From: a virus
IMG/VR virus record: IMGVR_UViG_3300031749_000474
Span: 1 to 23,606 of that record
Reading direction: 5' to 3' (one strand)
DNA length: 23,606 bases
Part shown: positions 6,693 to 13,698 of the stretch, piece after piece
Layout of the letters: every line of letters begins with the position of its first letter
Position numbering within the stretch: the first letter of the stretch is position 1
Notes under the pieces: model-generated
Told to the model about the DNA's origin: nothing
What the model saw: the letters and a program-made list of their open reading frames with translations, nothing else
The model's database searches: none
Position numbers and translations under genes: made by a program

Positions 6693-8612
6693 TTACTTTT
6701 CTGTCCTGATTAGGGTGACTACTGGACCGCCGTCGTAAACGGCCGGGTCAGTGTCGATCCCGATAAACTGGTCAACTACGCCCTTGTTCACCAACTCGAT
6801 CATGTTGGCAATGAACTTGCGTTTATTCTCCCTGTCCAGACGGCCCATTTCGTCGAGCAGCACGAGCTTCAACGGACTGTTGTGGGCGAGCGCCGATGCG
6901 ATCGCCGCGAAAGCTACCGCCTGTTCTGTGCCGCTGAACACCGTCAGCGGAATCCACGTGCCGTTCACGATCTTCCCGAACTCGCCGTCTCGGTATGTCA
7001 GTGGCGCGTCAAGGACCGCCCCAGCTATGCTGTTCACTCGTTCCAACAAACCGCCGATCGCGGTCTCCACAGCTTTTTCCTGAATCGTTTCGAGGATTTT
7101 CACGACCGCAGCGTAGGCTTCCACCTCTGCTTTCGCTCTCCGCGATTCAAGGATCGTCTTTGCCTCTGTCCGGGCCCGTTCCCGTGCACTCAGTGCGGCT
7201 TCATATTGATTAGCCGCACCGTTGAGTCGCTTGAGAGCCTCCTGGTGTTGATCAACCAGTTTGAGTACAGCCTCGTGCGCTTCCCTGTATCTCTCGTCGA
7301 GGTCCTCAGGGAACGTCTTAAGCGATGCCGTCACGGTCTCGATTTTCAGGTCACCCTCTTTCAGGCTCCGTTCAAGCCTTTCGGCCTCGCCGATCGCTTT
7401 CTCGTATTCGGCCAACGCGTCTGCCAGCCGTGCCCTTTCTTTGCGCTCAACTTCCAACTGGCTGTTGATCTTGTCCAGCTCGTCTTGGGTCACCGACTCG
7501 AGTTCCGATGCTTGGATCAGGTCTTTGTTGATTTCGGCCAGTTTGGCGGGCTTCCAGACGCTGCCAAGTGTTCCGCATACCGGGCACTTATCCATTCGAT
7601 CGAAGTTCTCTGCATTCTCGCGGAGCTCTGCGATTTTCCGCCGCGTCTCGTTGAGCTTGTACTTGAGCTCTGCTGCCTTTCCTACGATGCCGTCGATTCG
7701 CCTGACAATCTCTTCAAACTTATCGAGATCGGGCTTTGGAACGGCCCGCAATGTTTCGATCCTCTTTCGCAGGTCCGTATTGTCAGCCGCTTTAAGTTCA
7801 ACCAGTTGTTTAGCGAGCTTGTCCCGCTTTTCAATCTGCTGCCGGTATCCTGCCCGGGTAGCATCTGCTGCCGACAATTTTGCATTGAGCTCGTTGCACT
7901 CTTTCTGGAGTTGATCGTACTGAGCTTTCGCGGCCTTTAACCCGGCGTCATTCTCGTCGGCCGCAACCACCGCCAGCCCCTGCACTGTCTTGGCCATCCG
8001 ATCGGCGTGCGCTCGCGCAACCTTGAGTTTCTCTTTAACGGTCGCAATCTGTTCCCGCAACCATTCCTGAATGCTTCCGTCAAGTTCGTGCCGTTCGCGG
8101 TCGGTCTTGTCGAGGAGGTTGACAACTTCGCGAATCACTTGTTCGTGGTCCTCGGTGTGATTCTCCACCTTGCAATTTTTCACCTCTGCAATTACCGCGT
8201 CCGGGTTCAAGGAAGACTCGCACAGCCCGAATACGTAGCGGACACGCTCTTTCGCGCCGAGTGAGAAGTAGGTCGAGGGGTCAAGTAGCACTGTTGGAAT
8301 CGGGACTTCGTCATCGCCAGACCTGGTCCACTTGCCCCGGCTGTACGTCCATTCACGTTCCACTGTGCTCTTACCGTTCCACGGTTGGTCGAACTCGATC
8401 GAAACAGCAAGGAGCGAGCCGTTGGCAAGCTGGGTAGTTCCTGACACCGTCTTGCCAAGCTCGGGCGAGTAGCCAAGCAATGCCAGCCTGATTGCGTCGA
8501 ATCGCGCCGACTTGCCCGTTGCGTTGGGTCCGGCAATGATGGTGACCGGGCCCAGCTCGTCGTTGATTTTTGCCGCCTTTAGTCCAGTGGCAGCGAGTCT
8601 CTTTATTCTCAT
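6693..8612 (-). CDS. Rad50/SbcC-like SMC-family ATPase with zinc hook
   Basis: A 639-aa ATPase. Walker A GPNATGKS lies at residues 28-35 and Walker B LVLLDEMG at 583-590, with a long helical coiled coil between them. In its middle, CPVCG (343-347) is the classic zinc hook that joins two subunits in Rad50 and SbcC. The signature-like FSGTEQA (559-565) stands where LSGGE is found in ABC/SMC ATPases. It is shorter than SbcC (over 1000 aa), as in phage homologues. The start at 8612 is chosen over an upstream reading because an AAAGGA site precedes it and the product starts MRIKRL directly before the ATPase fold. No Mre11/SbcD nuclease gene is adjacent; a metallophosphoesterase lies about 7 kb away. 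It probably acts in phage recombination or end processing. Confidence 0.9.
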   Translation of the reverse strand: MRIKRLAATGLKAAKINDELGPVTIIAGPNATGKSARFDAIRLALLGYSPELGKTVSGTTQLANGSLLAVSIEFDQPWNGKSTVEREWTYSRGKWTRSGDDEVPIPTVLLDPSTYFSLGAKERVRYVFGLCESSLNPDAVIAEVKNCKVENHTEDHEQVIREVVNLLDKTDRERHELDGSIQEWLREQIATVKEKLKVARAHADRMAKTVQGLAVVAADENDAGLKAAKAQYDQLQKECNELNAKLSAADATRAGYRQQIEKRDKLAKQLVELKAADNTDLRKRIETLRAVPKPDLDKFEEIVRRIDGIVGKAAELKYKLNETRRKIAELRENAENFDRMDKCPVCGTLGSVWKPAKLAEINKDLIQASELESVTQDELDKINSQLEVERKERARLADALAEYEKAIGEAERLERSLKEGDLKIETVTASLKTFPEDLDERYREAHEAVLKLVDQHQEALKRLNGAANQYEAALSARERARTEAKTILESRRAKAEVEAYAAVVKILETIQEKAVETAIGGLLERVNSIAGAVLDAPLTYRDGEFGKIVNGTWIPLTVFSGTEQAVAFAAIASALAHNSPLKLVLLDEMGRLDRENKRKFIANMIELVNKGVVDQFIGIDTDPAVYDGGPVVTLIRTEK

Positions 8613-8626
8613 GTTTCGTTTCCTTT

Positions 8627-9475
8627 CTAGTTTTGGCAGTTTCTCATTACCTGAATGAACAGGCTTGACACGCAAGCCTGGTAATGTTCTGGCGACATCG
8701 GCTCTTGCTTGTTTGCTGTGCGCTCGGCGTTCACCCAATCCGCCGCGTCCATGCAGCGGAGGTACGTTGTCGCCAACACGAAAAGCATCTTGTCGAGCCG
8801 TTCCGACTGCTCATTGACCAAGTCAGGCCGGGCGTGGTTATTCGATTTAGGTTTGACCGGCGCGGCCTGTTGTACCGCGCCGGTTGTGTTGGGAGCCGCG
8901 GTCGGTTGTTGTGCGTTTGGCGTAGGCGGAAGCTGTGTCTGCGGACGAATCGGCTGGCCCTGGTGTGGCGCAGGCGGTGCCACCGGCACCGGCTGTGTCG
9001 GGATCGAGGGGGGAGTGTGGACGGGTGCCGGTGCCGGTGGCTGTTGTGCTGGCTTTGGTTGGGCGTGCGGCGTTTCAGCCGCAGATTCGACTGAATTGGA
9101 TTGCACGACGCCGCAAGATGCGGCGTTCGCAGCGGTATCAAGGATAGCTTTCTCGCCGACGAAGATTTCTTTCTGCTTGACCCCGCGGTACTCGTCTTCG
9201 GACACTTTCATGCCAACAGGACCGTTCTTGCCAGAGACACAGGTTAGAATAACCTCGTGGCCGTTCCATTCACGACCTAGCTTGGACCTGTTGCTGAACC
9301 GCAGTCGGATTTTATTTCCAGAACCATCGGTAAGAATAGCTCGCTGGAGACTCCACGGTCCCAGTTCGCTATTTCCAGTGTAGTAACCTCCAACGGAATT
9401 TATTACGCCCCGAATTCCTGGAACGGTCTCGCCGGGCTCCATCTGCAAGACCTCGGCTATTGTCAGAATTCTCAT
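8627..9475 (-). CDS. OB-fold protein with Pro/Gln-rich linker, possible ssDNA-binding protein
   Basis: A 282-aa first gene of the replication block. Residues about 15-110 look like an OB fold, a five-strand barrel with alternating hydrophobics (WSLQRAILTD, NKIRLRFSNR, HEVILTCVSG). A Pro/Gln/Ala-rich linker spans about 135-210, and a helical C-terminal part (about 218-282) contains NEQSERLDKMLFVLATTYLR. OB folds commonly bind single-stranded DNA, and long flexible linkers are known in SSB proteins, but the C-terminal acidic tip of SSB is missing and a helical domain stands in its place. It precedes the Rad50-like ATPase by 14 bases, so the two are probably coupled. ssDNA binding is inferred; no catalytic motif is visible. 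Confidence 0.7.
   Translation of the reverse strand: MRILTIAEVLQMEPGETVPGIRGVINSVGGYYTGNSELGPWSLQRAILTDGSGNKIRLRFSNRSKLGREWNGHEVILTCVSGKNGPVGMKVSEDEYRGVKQKEIFVGEKAILDTAANAASCGVVQSNSVESAAETPHAQPKPAQQPPAPAPVHTPPSIPTQPVPVAPPAPHQGQPIRPQTQLPPTPNAQQPTAAPNTTGAVQQAAPVKPKSNNHARPDLVNEQSERLDKMLFVLATTYLRCMDAADWVNAERTANKQEPMSPEHYQACVSSLFIQVMRNCQN
8850..9075 (-). repeat. Low-complexity Pro/Gln-rich coding stretch
   Basis: The DNA is strongly biased here (many CCG, CCA, CCC and CAG codons on the minus strand) and encodes the Pro/Gln/Ala linker of the OB-fold protein, residues about 135-208. Long open frames on the opposite strand arise from this bias and are not genes. Confidence 0.6.
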
Positions 9476-9549
9476 GTTTCAGTTCAATTCGCTTCGTTTC
9501 TTGTGTGGGAGTAAACCTATGTTTTTGCCAAATGCAAGCGGAAAAAATT
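9476..9549 (-). promoter_or_regulatory. Leader and presumed promoter region of the replication block
   Basis: On the minus strand this A+T-rich stretch leads into the OB-fold gene. A weak -35-like TTGCAT (9531-9536) is present, but no convincing -10 sequence, so a promoter is presumed from position only. The last 35 bases contain GAAACGAAGC and end in GAAAC directly at the ATG, without a clear Shine-Dalgarno sequence. A TTTGGCA word (9526-9532) belongs to the set of repeated TTGGCA elements in the gap. Confidence 0.35.
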
Positions 9550-9640
9550 AAAAAAAAGTGTGTCTTAGCTGAACAATTGGCACGATGTTTGACACAGCAC
9601 CCAGCTTGCCAAAGGGGGGGCTAGCAATAGGCGTGCCAAT
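9525..9640. repeat. Four TTGGCA elements forming inverted pairs
   Basis: The hexamer TTGGCA or its complement TGCCAA occurs four times: TTGCCAAA at 9525-9532 and 9606-9613, ATTGGCACG at 9576-9584 and its complement CGTGCCAAT at 9632-9640. The last two form a perfect nine-base inverted repeat 47 bases apart. The pattern resembles operator half-sites for a dimeric regulator, upstream of the replication block. No regulator is identified. Confidence 0.45.
9550..9596 (-). terminator. Probable Rho-independent terminator after the surface cassette
   Basis: Reading on the minus strand, TGTGTC (9591-9596) can pair with GACACA (9559-9564), with an inner AACA/TGTT pairing, and is followed by CT then a run of eight T residues (9550-9557), AA and six more T residues. 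The stem is short and the loop large, so efficiency is uncertain. Its place between the GT2 gene and the replication block would separate the two transcription units. Confidence 0.5.
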
Positions 9641-9676
9641 GGCTTACACGGTCAGGCATCTCGTTTCCGTTGCAGC

Positions 9677-10498
9677 CTACCACTTCCACGGCCAGCGGCG
9701 GAGCTCTTTGTGCACTCTGTACAACCCACAGAGGTCGAGCCATGCTGTCCGTGCAATCCTCACAGTTGTCGTTTCGCTGTCTTTCCATCTGACTGGGACC
9801 GACGTGATTCTGAATCCCAGAGCCGAAGCCTTGAGTAGCAATTCCGTGTCCCAGAAAAAGCCTGTGTCCAAAACGCTGGGTAGAAGGCGCCGCGCGGCTT
9901 CGGTCCGAATCGCCTTGAACCCGCACTGCATGTCGCGAACCGGTGTCGCGAACATCATGCGGACCAACAAATTGTATGTACGGCTGATAAACTCTCTTTT
10001 CAAGCCACGCTGAACTATGGCCCCGCGTTCGAGTCGGGAGCCGACTGCAACGTCTGCGCTTTCGAGCGCGTCTATCAGGGCCGGAAAACAGGCCAAGTCA
10101 GTCGCCAAGTCAACGTCCATGTAGGACAGGATGTCTGCCGTACTGCCGAGCCACGCCGCCGCAAGAGCGCGACCACGACCAGGCCTGTCTGTTTCCATCA
10201 GGCGGACGCCGTCGAACTTCGCGGCAAGCCCCCTTGCCACGGTTCGCGTTTGGTCAGTTGATCCATTCTCGGCAATCACAATCTCGAACGGATAGCGTGA
10301 ATGCAGAAACTGCCAAACAGAAACAACAGCTCGCTCGAGGTAGGCCGCGCCATTGTGAACTGGCAGGGTCACGTTGACCAACCGACGATTTGGCGGGTCG
10401 CCTGTTTTCTCCTGCCGGTCGGGGTGCGGTACCGCCGGTCTAGTTAGCAGCCGCGCGGCACTGATTCCATCGCTTTCGGTTGTTTGAGGAAGTGCCAT
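9677..10498 (-). CDS. Family 2 glycosyltransferase, polyprenyl-phosphate glycosyltransferase type
   Basis: A 273-aa GT-A enzyme. The core opens with VNVTLPVHNG (residues 41-50), then ENGSTDQT (77-84), the metal- and nucleotide-binding DVD (128-130), MQCGFKA (190-196) and FFWDTELL (214-221). The QCGFK and D-T-E-L-L motifs are hallmarks of the dolichyl-phosphate glucose/mannose synthase group, which transfers a sugar from a nucleotide to a lipid carrier at the inner membrane. Unlike GtrB it has no C-terminal transmembrane pair. The ATG at 10498 overlaps the preceding membrane glycosyltransferase by 55 bases, suggesting coupling: this enzyme would make the lipid-linked donor that the membrane enzyme uses. 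The sugar is unknown. The first 40 residues are not part of the core, so a later start is possible. Confidence 0.88.
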   Translation of the reverse strand: MALPQTTESDGISAARLLTRPAVPHPDRQEKTGDPPNRRLVNVTLPVHNGAAYLERAVVSVWQFLHSRYPFEIVIAENGSTDQTRTVARGLAAKFDGVRLMETDRPGRGRALAAAWLGSTADILSYMDVDLATDLACFPALIDALESADVAVGSRLERGAIVQRGLKREFISRTYNLLVRMMFATPVRDMQCGFKAIRTEAARRLLPSVLDTGFFWDTELLLKASALGFRITSVPVRWKDSETTTVRIARTAWLDLCGLYRVHKELRRWPWKW

Positions 10499-11844
10499 GC
10501 CAAGGCCAGTGCAGTGAACAAGACGCCACAAAACAACGCTACCGAGGCGGTCTTCGACAGCCCAAGTGTCGTCCCGAGGTTATAGCTGAGCACACCGCGC
10601 CGCCATAGGTCCCAATTCCATTCGACGATGGCCCAATACCGATCCGCCGGCACAAGCGTACTGGTCAAAGAAGCCTGCAGGCAATGCAGAGCAGATATAA
10701 CTGCCAACACGATTGCTGTCCGCTGAAACATCTGTGCACCTACAGCGCAGCCTACCATTAGTAGCGGCACTATCGGCGCGAGGAGCCGAGGACCAAAGCA
10801 ATCACCTGCGGTCCAATCCCATGCGCGGCCAGAGATCACCAGCGCCGTTAAAACCGGGACACCCAGCCAGAGCCACAAACGGCGGTCGCCACCCGCAGCC
10901 ATCCGCGCGAATCCTATTACCGCCATGAACAGGAATGGACAATACCAGAACAGCCCGCGTTCTGGCCCGATCAGAAGTCGAGCCAGGATGTCAATTCTCG
11001 GCCATTTTATGGCGTAAATACCCTCTTTCATTGGCGGGAAACTGGCTTGGTAGCTGTATGGGAGCGCAAACGGCGATCCAACAGTCGCCAGGCTGTAGGC
11101 GGGTATGAGTAGCAACGGCGGAATCGCGGAAGCGATAAAACTCATTAGTTGCCCGCTCTCGCGCAGTTTTCTGTAAGCCGACAGCCCGATTGCGACTATC
11201 ACAATACCTGCTGTGTATTCGCTCGCAAGTGCAAGACCGAGGACGAAACCGGCGATCATGGCATGCGACCGGCGAAGGGTGCCGGTGCCGAGTTCAAGGA
11301 TGCAGATTGCCAGGGCGATCAACCCCATGACGAGCGTGTGGCTCCAGAGCGCGCCGGTAAATGCCAATGGCATTCCACCAAGCCAGGCCCCAACCACGCA
11401 TGTAAACGCCGTCCTAGGATCGAAACGGGTACTCAGAAATTTGTAAGCTGCGACACCACCAAAGGCGAAAGCCAGCGCCAAGGTTGATGCGCAGGTTATC
11501 CAACTTGTCGCCAGCCAGCCAGTCCGACTGTCAAGGGGTGTCCCGACCGCTTTCAGTAAGGCGGAAGCGATGTAAAACGGCGCAAACCCTACAGCAATGG
11601 TTCCGGGTGCTTTATCGCTGTAATAACGTCCGTTCACGACCGCCTTGTCGGTTGTGTTGGTGTGCCATTGATCAATTTCCAAGGTCCCGTGTTCGACAAG
11701 CGCGTGCAGTGCGTCAAGTCGTGATACTGGCGTGGCGAAACGATACTGCCGCTGGTGCACGAATGCGGCAGCCCAGAAAAGCCCAAGCCAGAGTAGGATC
11801 AGGCCAATCCTATGCCGGCCCTGTTGCGCCTTGTCGCCAGCCAT
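10444..11844 (-). CDS. Multi-spanning membrane glycosyltransferase, GT39/ArnT-like
   Basis: A 466-aa very hydrophobic protein with about ten to twelve predicted membrane segments, starting with IGLILLWLGLFWAAAFV. Between the first two segments lies a loop with RLDALHALVEHGTLEID and YYSDKAPGTIAV; the SDK-P-G motif and preceding acidic residue are typical of GT-C enzymes of the PMT/ArnT type that take a sugar from a polyprenyl-phosphate carrier outside the membrane. The last third contains GRAWDWTAGDCFGPRLLAPIVPLL, also common in this group. The ATG at 11844 is preferred to a GTG two codons earlier. It overlaps both neighbours, so it is part of one translated set with the GT2 enzyme. Acceptor unknown: pilin, lipid or polysaccharide are possible. 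Confidence 0.8.
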   Translation of the reverse strand: MAGDKAQQGRHRIGLILLWLGLFWAAAFVHQRQYRFATPVSRLDALHALVEHGTLEIDQWHTNTTDKAVVNGRYYSDKAPGTIAVGFAPFYIASALLKAVGTPLDSRTGWLATSWITCASTLALAFAFGGVAAYKFLSTRFDPRTAFTCVVGAWLGGMPLAFTGALWSHTLVMGLIALAICILELGTGTLRRSHAMIAGFVLGLALASEYTAGIVIVAIGLSAYRKLRESGQLMSFIASAIPPLLLIPAYSLATVGSPFALPYSYQASFPPMKEGIYAIKWPRIDILARLLIGPERGLFWYCPFLFMAVIGFARMAAGGDRRLWLWLGVPVLTALVISGRAWDWTAGDCFGPRLLAPIVPLLMVGCAVGAQMFQRTAIVLAVISALHCLQASLTSTLVPADRYWAIVEWNWDLWRRGVLSYNLGTTLGLSKTASVALFCGVLFTALALAWHFLKQPKAMESVPRGC

Positions 11845-12265
11845 ACACACAATTTACGATCCCAGTTAACAGTAGCAGCGCAGCTATTGTGATCGCAGCG
11901 AATTCCGCAGCCGATTCGGACATGCCAATCCAGCCCCATGCAGAGCCAAGGCAGGGGCAGCGCCCTCGCCCGCCAGCGAGCCAGAGCGCTGCATGATACC
12001 AGAGGAACTCGGCTCCAACGGTGGCCAAGATAACACCCCTTAGGAGCGTGGATGAGGTCCAGAGAAGCGCAGTCGCGACCGCAACCTCAGCGGATCCGCC
12101 AACGAAATGTATCCAAGACTCCCGCACATGCAAGATTGGGTCTGTAAGATCAATCTCTGGCGGGTGTTGGAGAAACGTCACAAGCTTCAAGGCCGCCGTA
12201 ATGCAAAGCACAACTACGCTCGCCTTTACGGCAGTCTCAAGCCAGCGCCTGTCGTAGGAGCCCAT
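11810..12265 (-). CDS. MauE/DoxX-like redox-associated membrane protein
   Basis: A 151-aa inner-membrane protein with four predicted membrane helices (about residues 10-27, 55-72, 74-97 and 115-140). The loop RCPCLGSAWGWIG carries the Cys-Pro-Cys pair seen in the MauE/DoxX-type family. MauE is needed for correct disulfide formation in the small subunit of methylamine dehydrogenase; relatives are thought to pass electrons to or from periplasmic thiols. The ATG at 12265, eight bases after the preceding stop, is preferred to a GTG at 12304 that would overlap the previous gene. The gene directly upstream encodes a 12-cysteine exported protein, a fitting substrate. Family call moderate to good; role inferred. 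Confidence 0.75.
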   Translation of the reverse strand: MGSYDRRWLETAVKASVVVLCITAALKLVTFLQHPPEIDLTDPILHVRESWIHFVGGSAEVAVATALLWTSSTLLRGVILATVGAEFLWYHAALWLAGGRGRCPCLGSAWGWIGMSESAAEFAAITIAALLLLTGIVNCVYGWRQGATGPA

Positions 12266-12273
12266 TGCTGCTA

Positions 12274-12699
12274 CTATTCCGGCGGCGTTCCAGTGCCGAC
12301 GCACCCGGTGCCCTCGAATTTGCTATTTAGCTCTCCGGACAGAACCTTCGATATTTCATGACCGCCACAATATTGGCAATAGCCGGTGCATCGATAGGTA
12401 CACGCGTCTCCGGGCTCCGTAACCGTCATTCCAGGTTCATATGTACCCGCCGGTACCGATACATAGCGCGTTGACGTCCATGTGACCGTGGCTTTTTTGG
12501 TGCATTTGAAGCACAGATCGCACTGGACACCACCAAGTCCATAGCAATATGGGTGCACGCAACTGCTATTTAGGTCTCGACAGTTCGAGGTGTTTGTAGC
12601 GTAGCAAGGCGATCCAATTGCAATCTGGTTCGGAACCAGTCTGAACAGGAACGCAATGCCAAGCACAGCCAGCAGGGGTATGATCGCTCGCTTTTGCAT
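12274..12699 (-). CDS. Exported 12-cysteine protein of unknown function
   Basis: A 141-aa protein with an N-terminal hydrophobic segment (IIPLLAVLGIAFLFRLV, residues 6-22) that is a signal peptide or membrane anchor. All 12 cysteines follow it, in clusters such as CDLCFKC and CTYRCTGYCQYC. An even number of cysteines outside the membrane suggests up to six disulfides or a bound metal. Between the clusters a stretch (ATVTWTSTRYVSVPAG) looks like beta strands. The family is not recognised. It is followed at once by a MauE-like membrane protein, so the two probably work together. It does not resemble MauA beyond the cysteine count. Confidence 0.7.
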   Translation of the reverse strand: MQKRAIIPLLAVLGIAFLFRLVPNQIAIGSPCYATNTSNCRDLNSSCVHPYCYGLGGVQCDLCFKCTKKATVTWTSTRYVSVPAGTYEPGMTVTEPGDACTYRCTGYCQYCGGHEISKVLSGELNSKFEGTGCVGTGTPPE

Positions 12700-12708
12700 T
12701 GTCGTATG

Positions 12709-13698
12709 TTAGTTCTTGTACTCATTACCTGACATGCGCCTTCGTTGAGCCACAACAAAGGCCACGGCGCAGCCGAGCACAATTGCCGCGCCGAAATAAT
12801 AAAACGCCGGATTTTCACGCATTCGCTGCTGACGGTTGATGCGTCTGAGGATTGCGGGGTCGATTTCAGGCATTGGAATTAGGCCCGTAGGGGTTTCGAG
12901 CCATTTTGTCTTACCGCGAATAACGACGGTTTTCGCACCGGCAGGAACGCGAGGCTCAAACCTGCTTTTAGGCAAAGGATCGCCGTTGACCGCCATTCTG
13001 TAATACATGAACCCATCAAGGTTCGGGTTTTCACGCGGTGGACGTAATACAACGTGCTTTACGGTGAGCAAGGCAGAATTTGTTTCGCCGTTCTTGCCGT
13101 ATTCGAGAGTAGCGCGTCCTTCTATTTTATACGGACCGCTCTTTTCAAGGAGCGACCGAGTCCATTCAATGCTACCTACTGCGCCTTGCTCATTTCTGAT
13201 GAGCCGGCCGGTCACAACCATTTCGGGCTTGTTGGTCGGTCCGCAGGTCCAGCGCAAGACGTCCTTCTCCACTATTTCGGGTTTTAGGCCAAACGGGATT
13301 CCAAGTCCAAGAGAAAGGAGCCTTCCGCCTTGGATTTCGATCACCGTGTCGGTCAGCGTCCACCCGGACAATTCTGGCGTTTCGACCTTCGTCAAAGTCT
13401 GCGTTTTCGGCCCCATTCCGGCGCCAACGTACCATACGATGCCATCATATGAGCCTGCGCCCTCTTCGTAATGTTGGAACTCGCCATCGCCGAATACTTC
13501 CTCAGCCACGGGCCCGATCCTGATGAAACAGGCATCAGGTTGCCAGCGGAACAAGTAGTAGCTCGGGGGTCCAATTGGATTCGTAAGCCGGCACATGATT
13601 TCGCCGGTTTTAGGCGGGTCTTGCAAGAACTCCGCTATGTCGATTGCAGCGTTGCAACTAATCGCTGCGATTATTGGAATGATCTTAAACAGCTTCAT
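12709..13698 (-). CDS. Exported protein with C-terminal membrane anchor, unknown function
   Basis: A 329-aa protein with a signal peptide (KLFKIIPIIAAISCNAAI), a large extracytoplasmic part rich in beta-type sequence (about residues 25-270) and one C-terminal membrane helix (FYYFGAAIVLGCAVAFVVA, about 298-316) followed by a basic tail, so it would sit in the inner membrane with its bulk outside. A Cys at residue 15 could be a lipobox-like site, but the context ISCNA is weak. It starts with an ATGA overlap on the pseudopilin stop, meaning the two are translated together. No family or catalytic motif recognised. Confidence 0.7.
   Translation of the reverse strand: MKLFKIIPIIAAISCNAAIDIAEFLQDPPKTGEIMCRLTNPIGPPSYYLFRWQPDACFIRIGPVAEEVFGDGEFQHYEEGAGSYDGIVWYVGAGMGPKTQTLTKVETPELSGWTLTDTVIEIQGGRLLSLGLGIPFGLKPEIVEKDVLRWTCGPTNKPEMVVTGRLIRNEQGAVGSIEWTRSLLEKSGPYKIEGRATLEYGKNGETNSALLTVKHVVLRPPRENPNLDGFMYYRMAVNGDPLPKSRFEPRVPAGAKTVVIRGKTKWLETPTGLIPMPEIDPAILRRINRQQRMRENPAFYYFGAAIVLGCAVAFVVAQRRRMSGNEYKN

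Noticed and set aside
6882-7940. Long + strand open frame (352 codons) opposite the Rad50-like gene
   Set aside because: It is antisense to a clearly conserved ATPase, and its product has no recognisable fold; it arises from the composition of the coiled-coil codons.
8709-9383. + strand open frame (224 codons) opposite the OB-fold gene
   Set aside because: Gly/Cys-rich low-complexity product that mirrors the Pro-rich codons of the real gene.
9577-9594. Sigma-54-like -24/-12 sequence on the + strand (TTGGCACG, then TTGA)
   Set aside because: The -12 part lacks the conserved GC, and no + strand gene follows it; the word is better explained as one of the repeated TTGGCA elements.
12274-12699. 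12-Cys protein as a methylamine dehydrogenase small subunit (MauA)
   Set aside because: Cysteine number fits but spacing does not, and the tryptophan needed for the TTQ cofactor pair is not available (only one Trp); no other mau genes are present.
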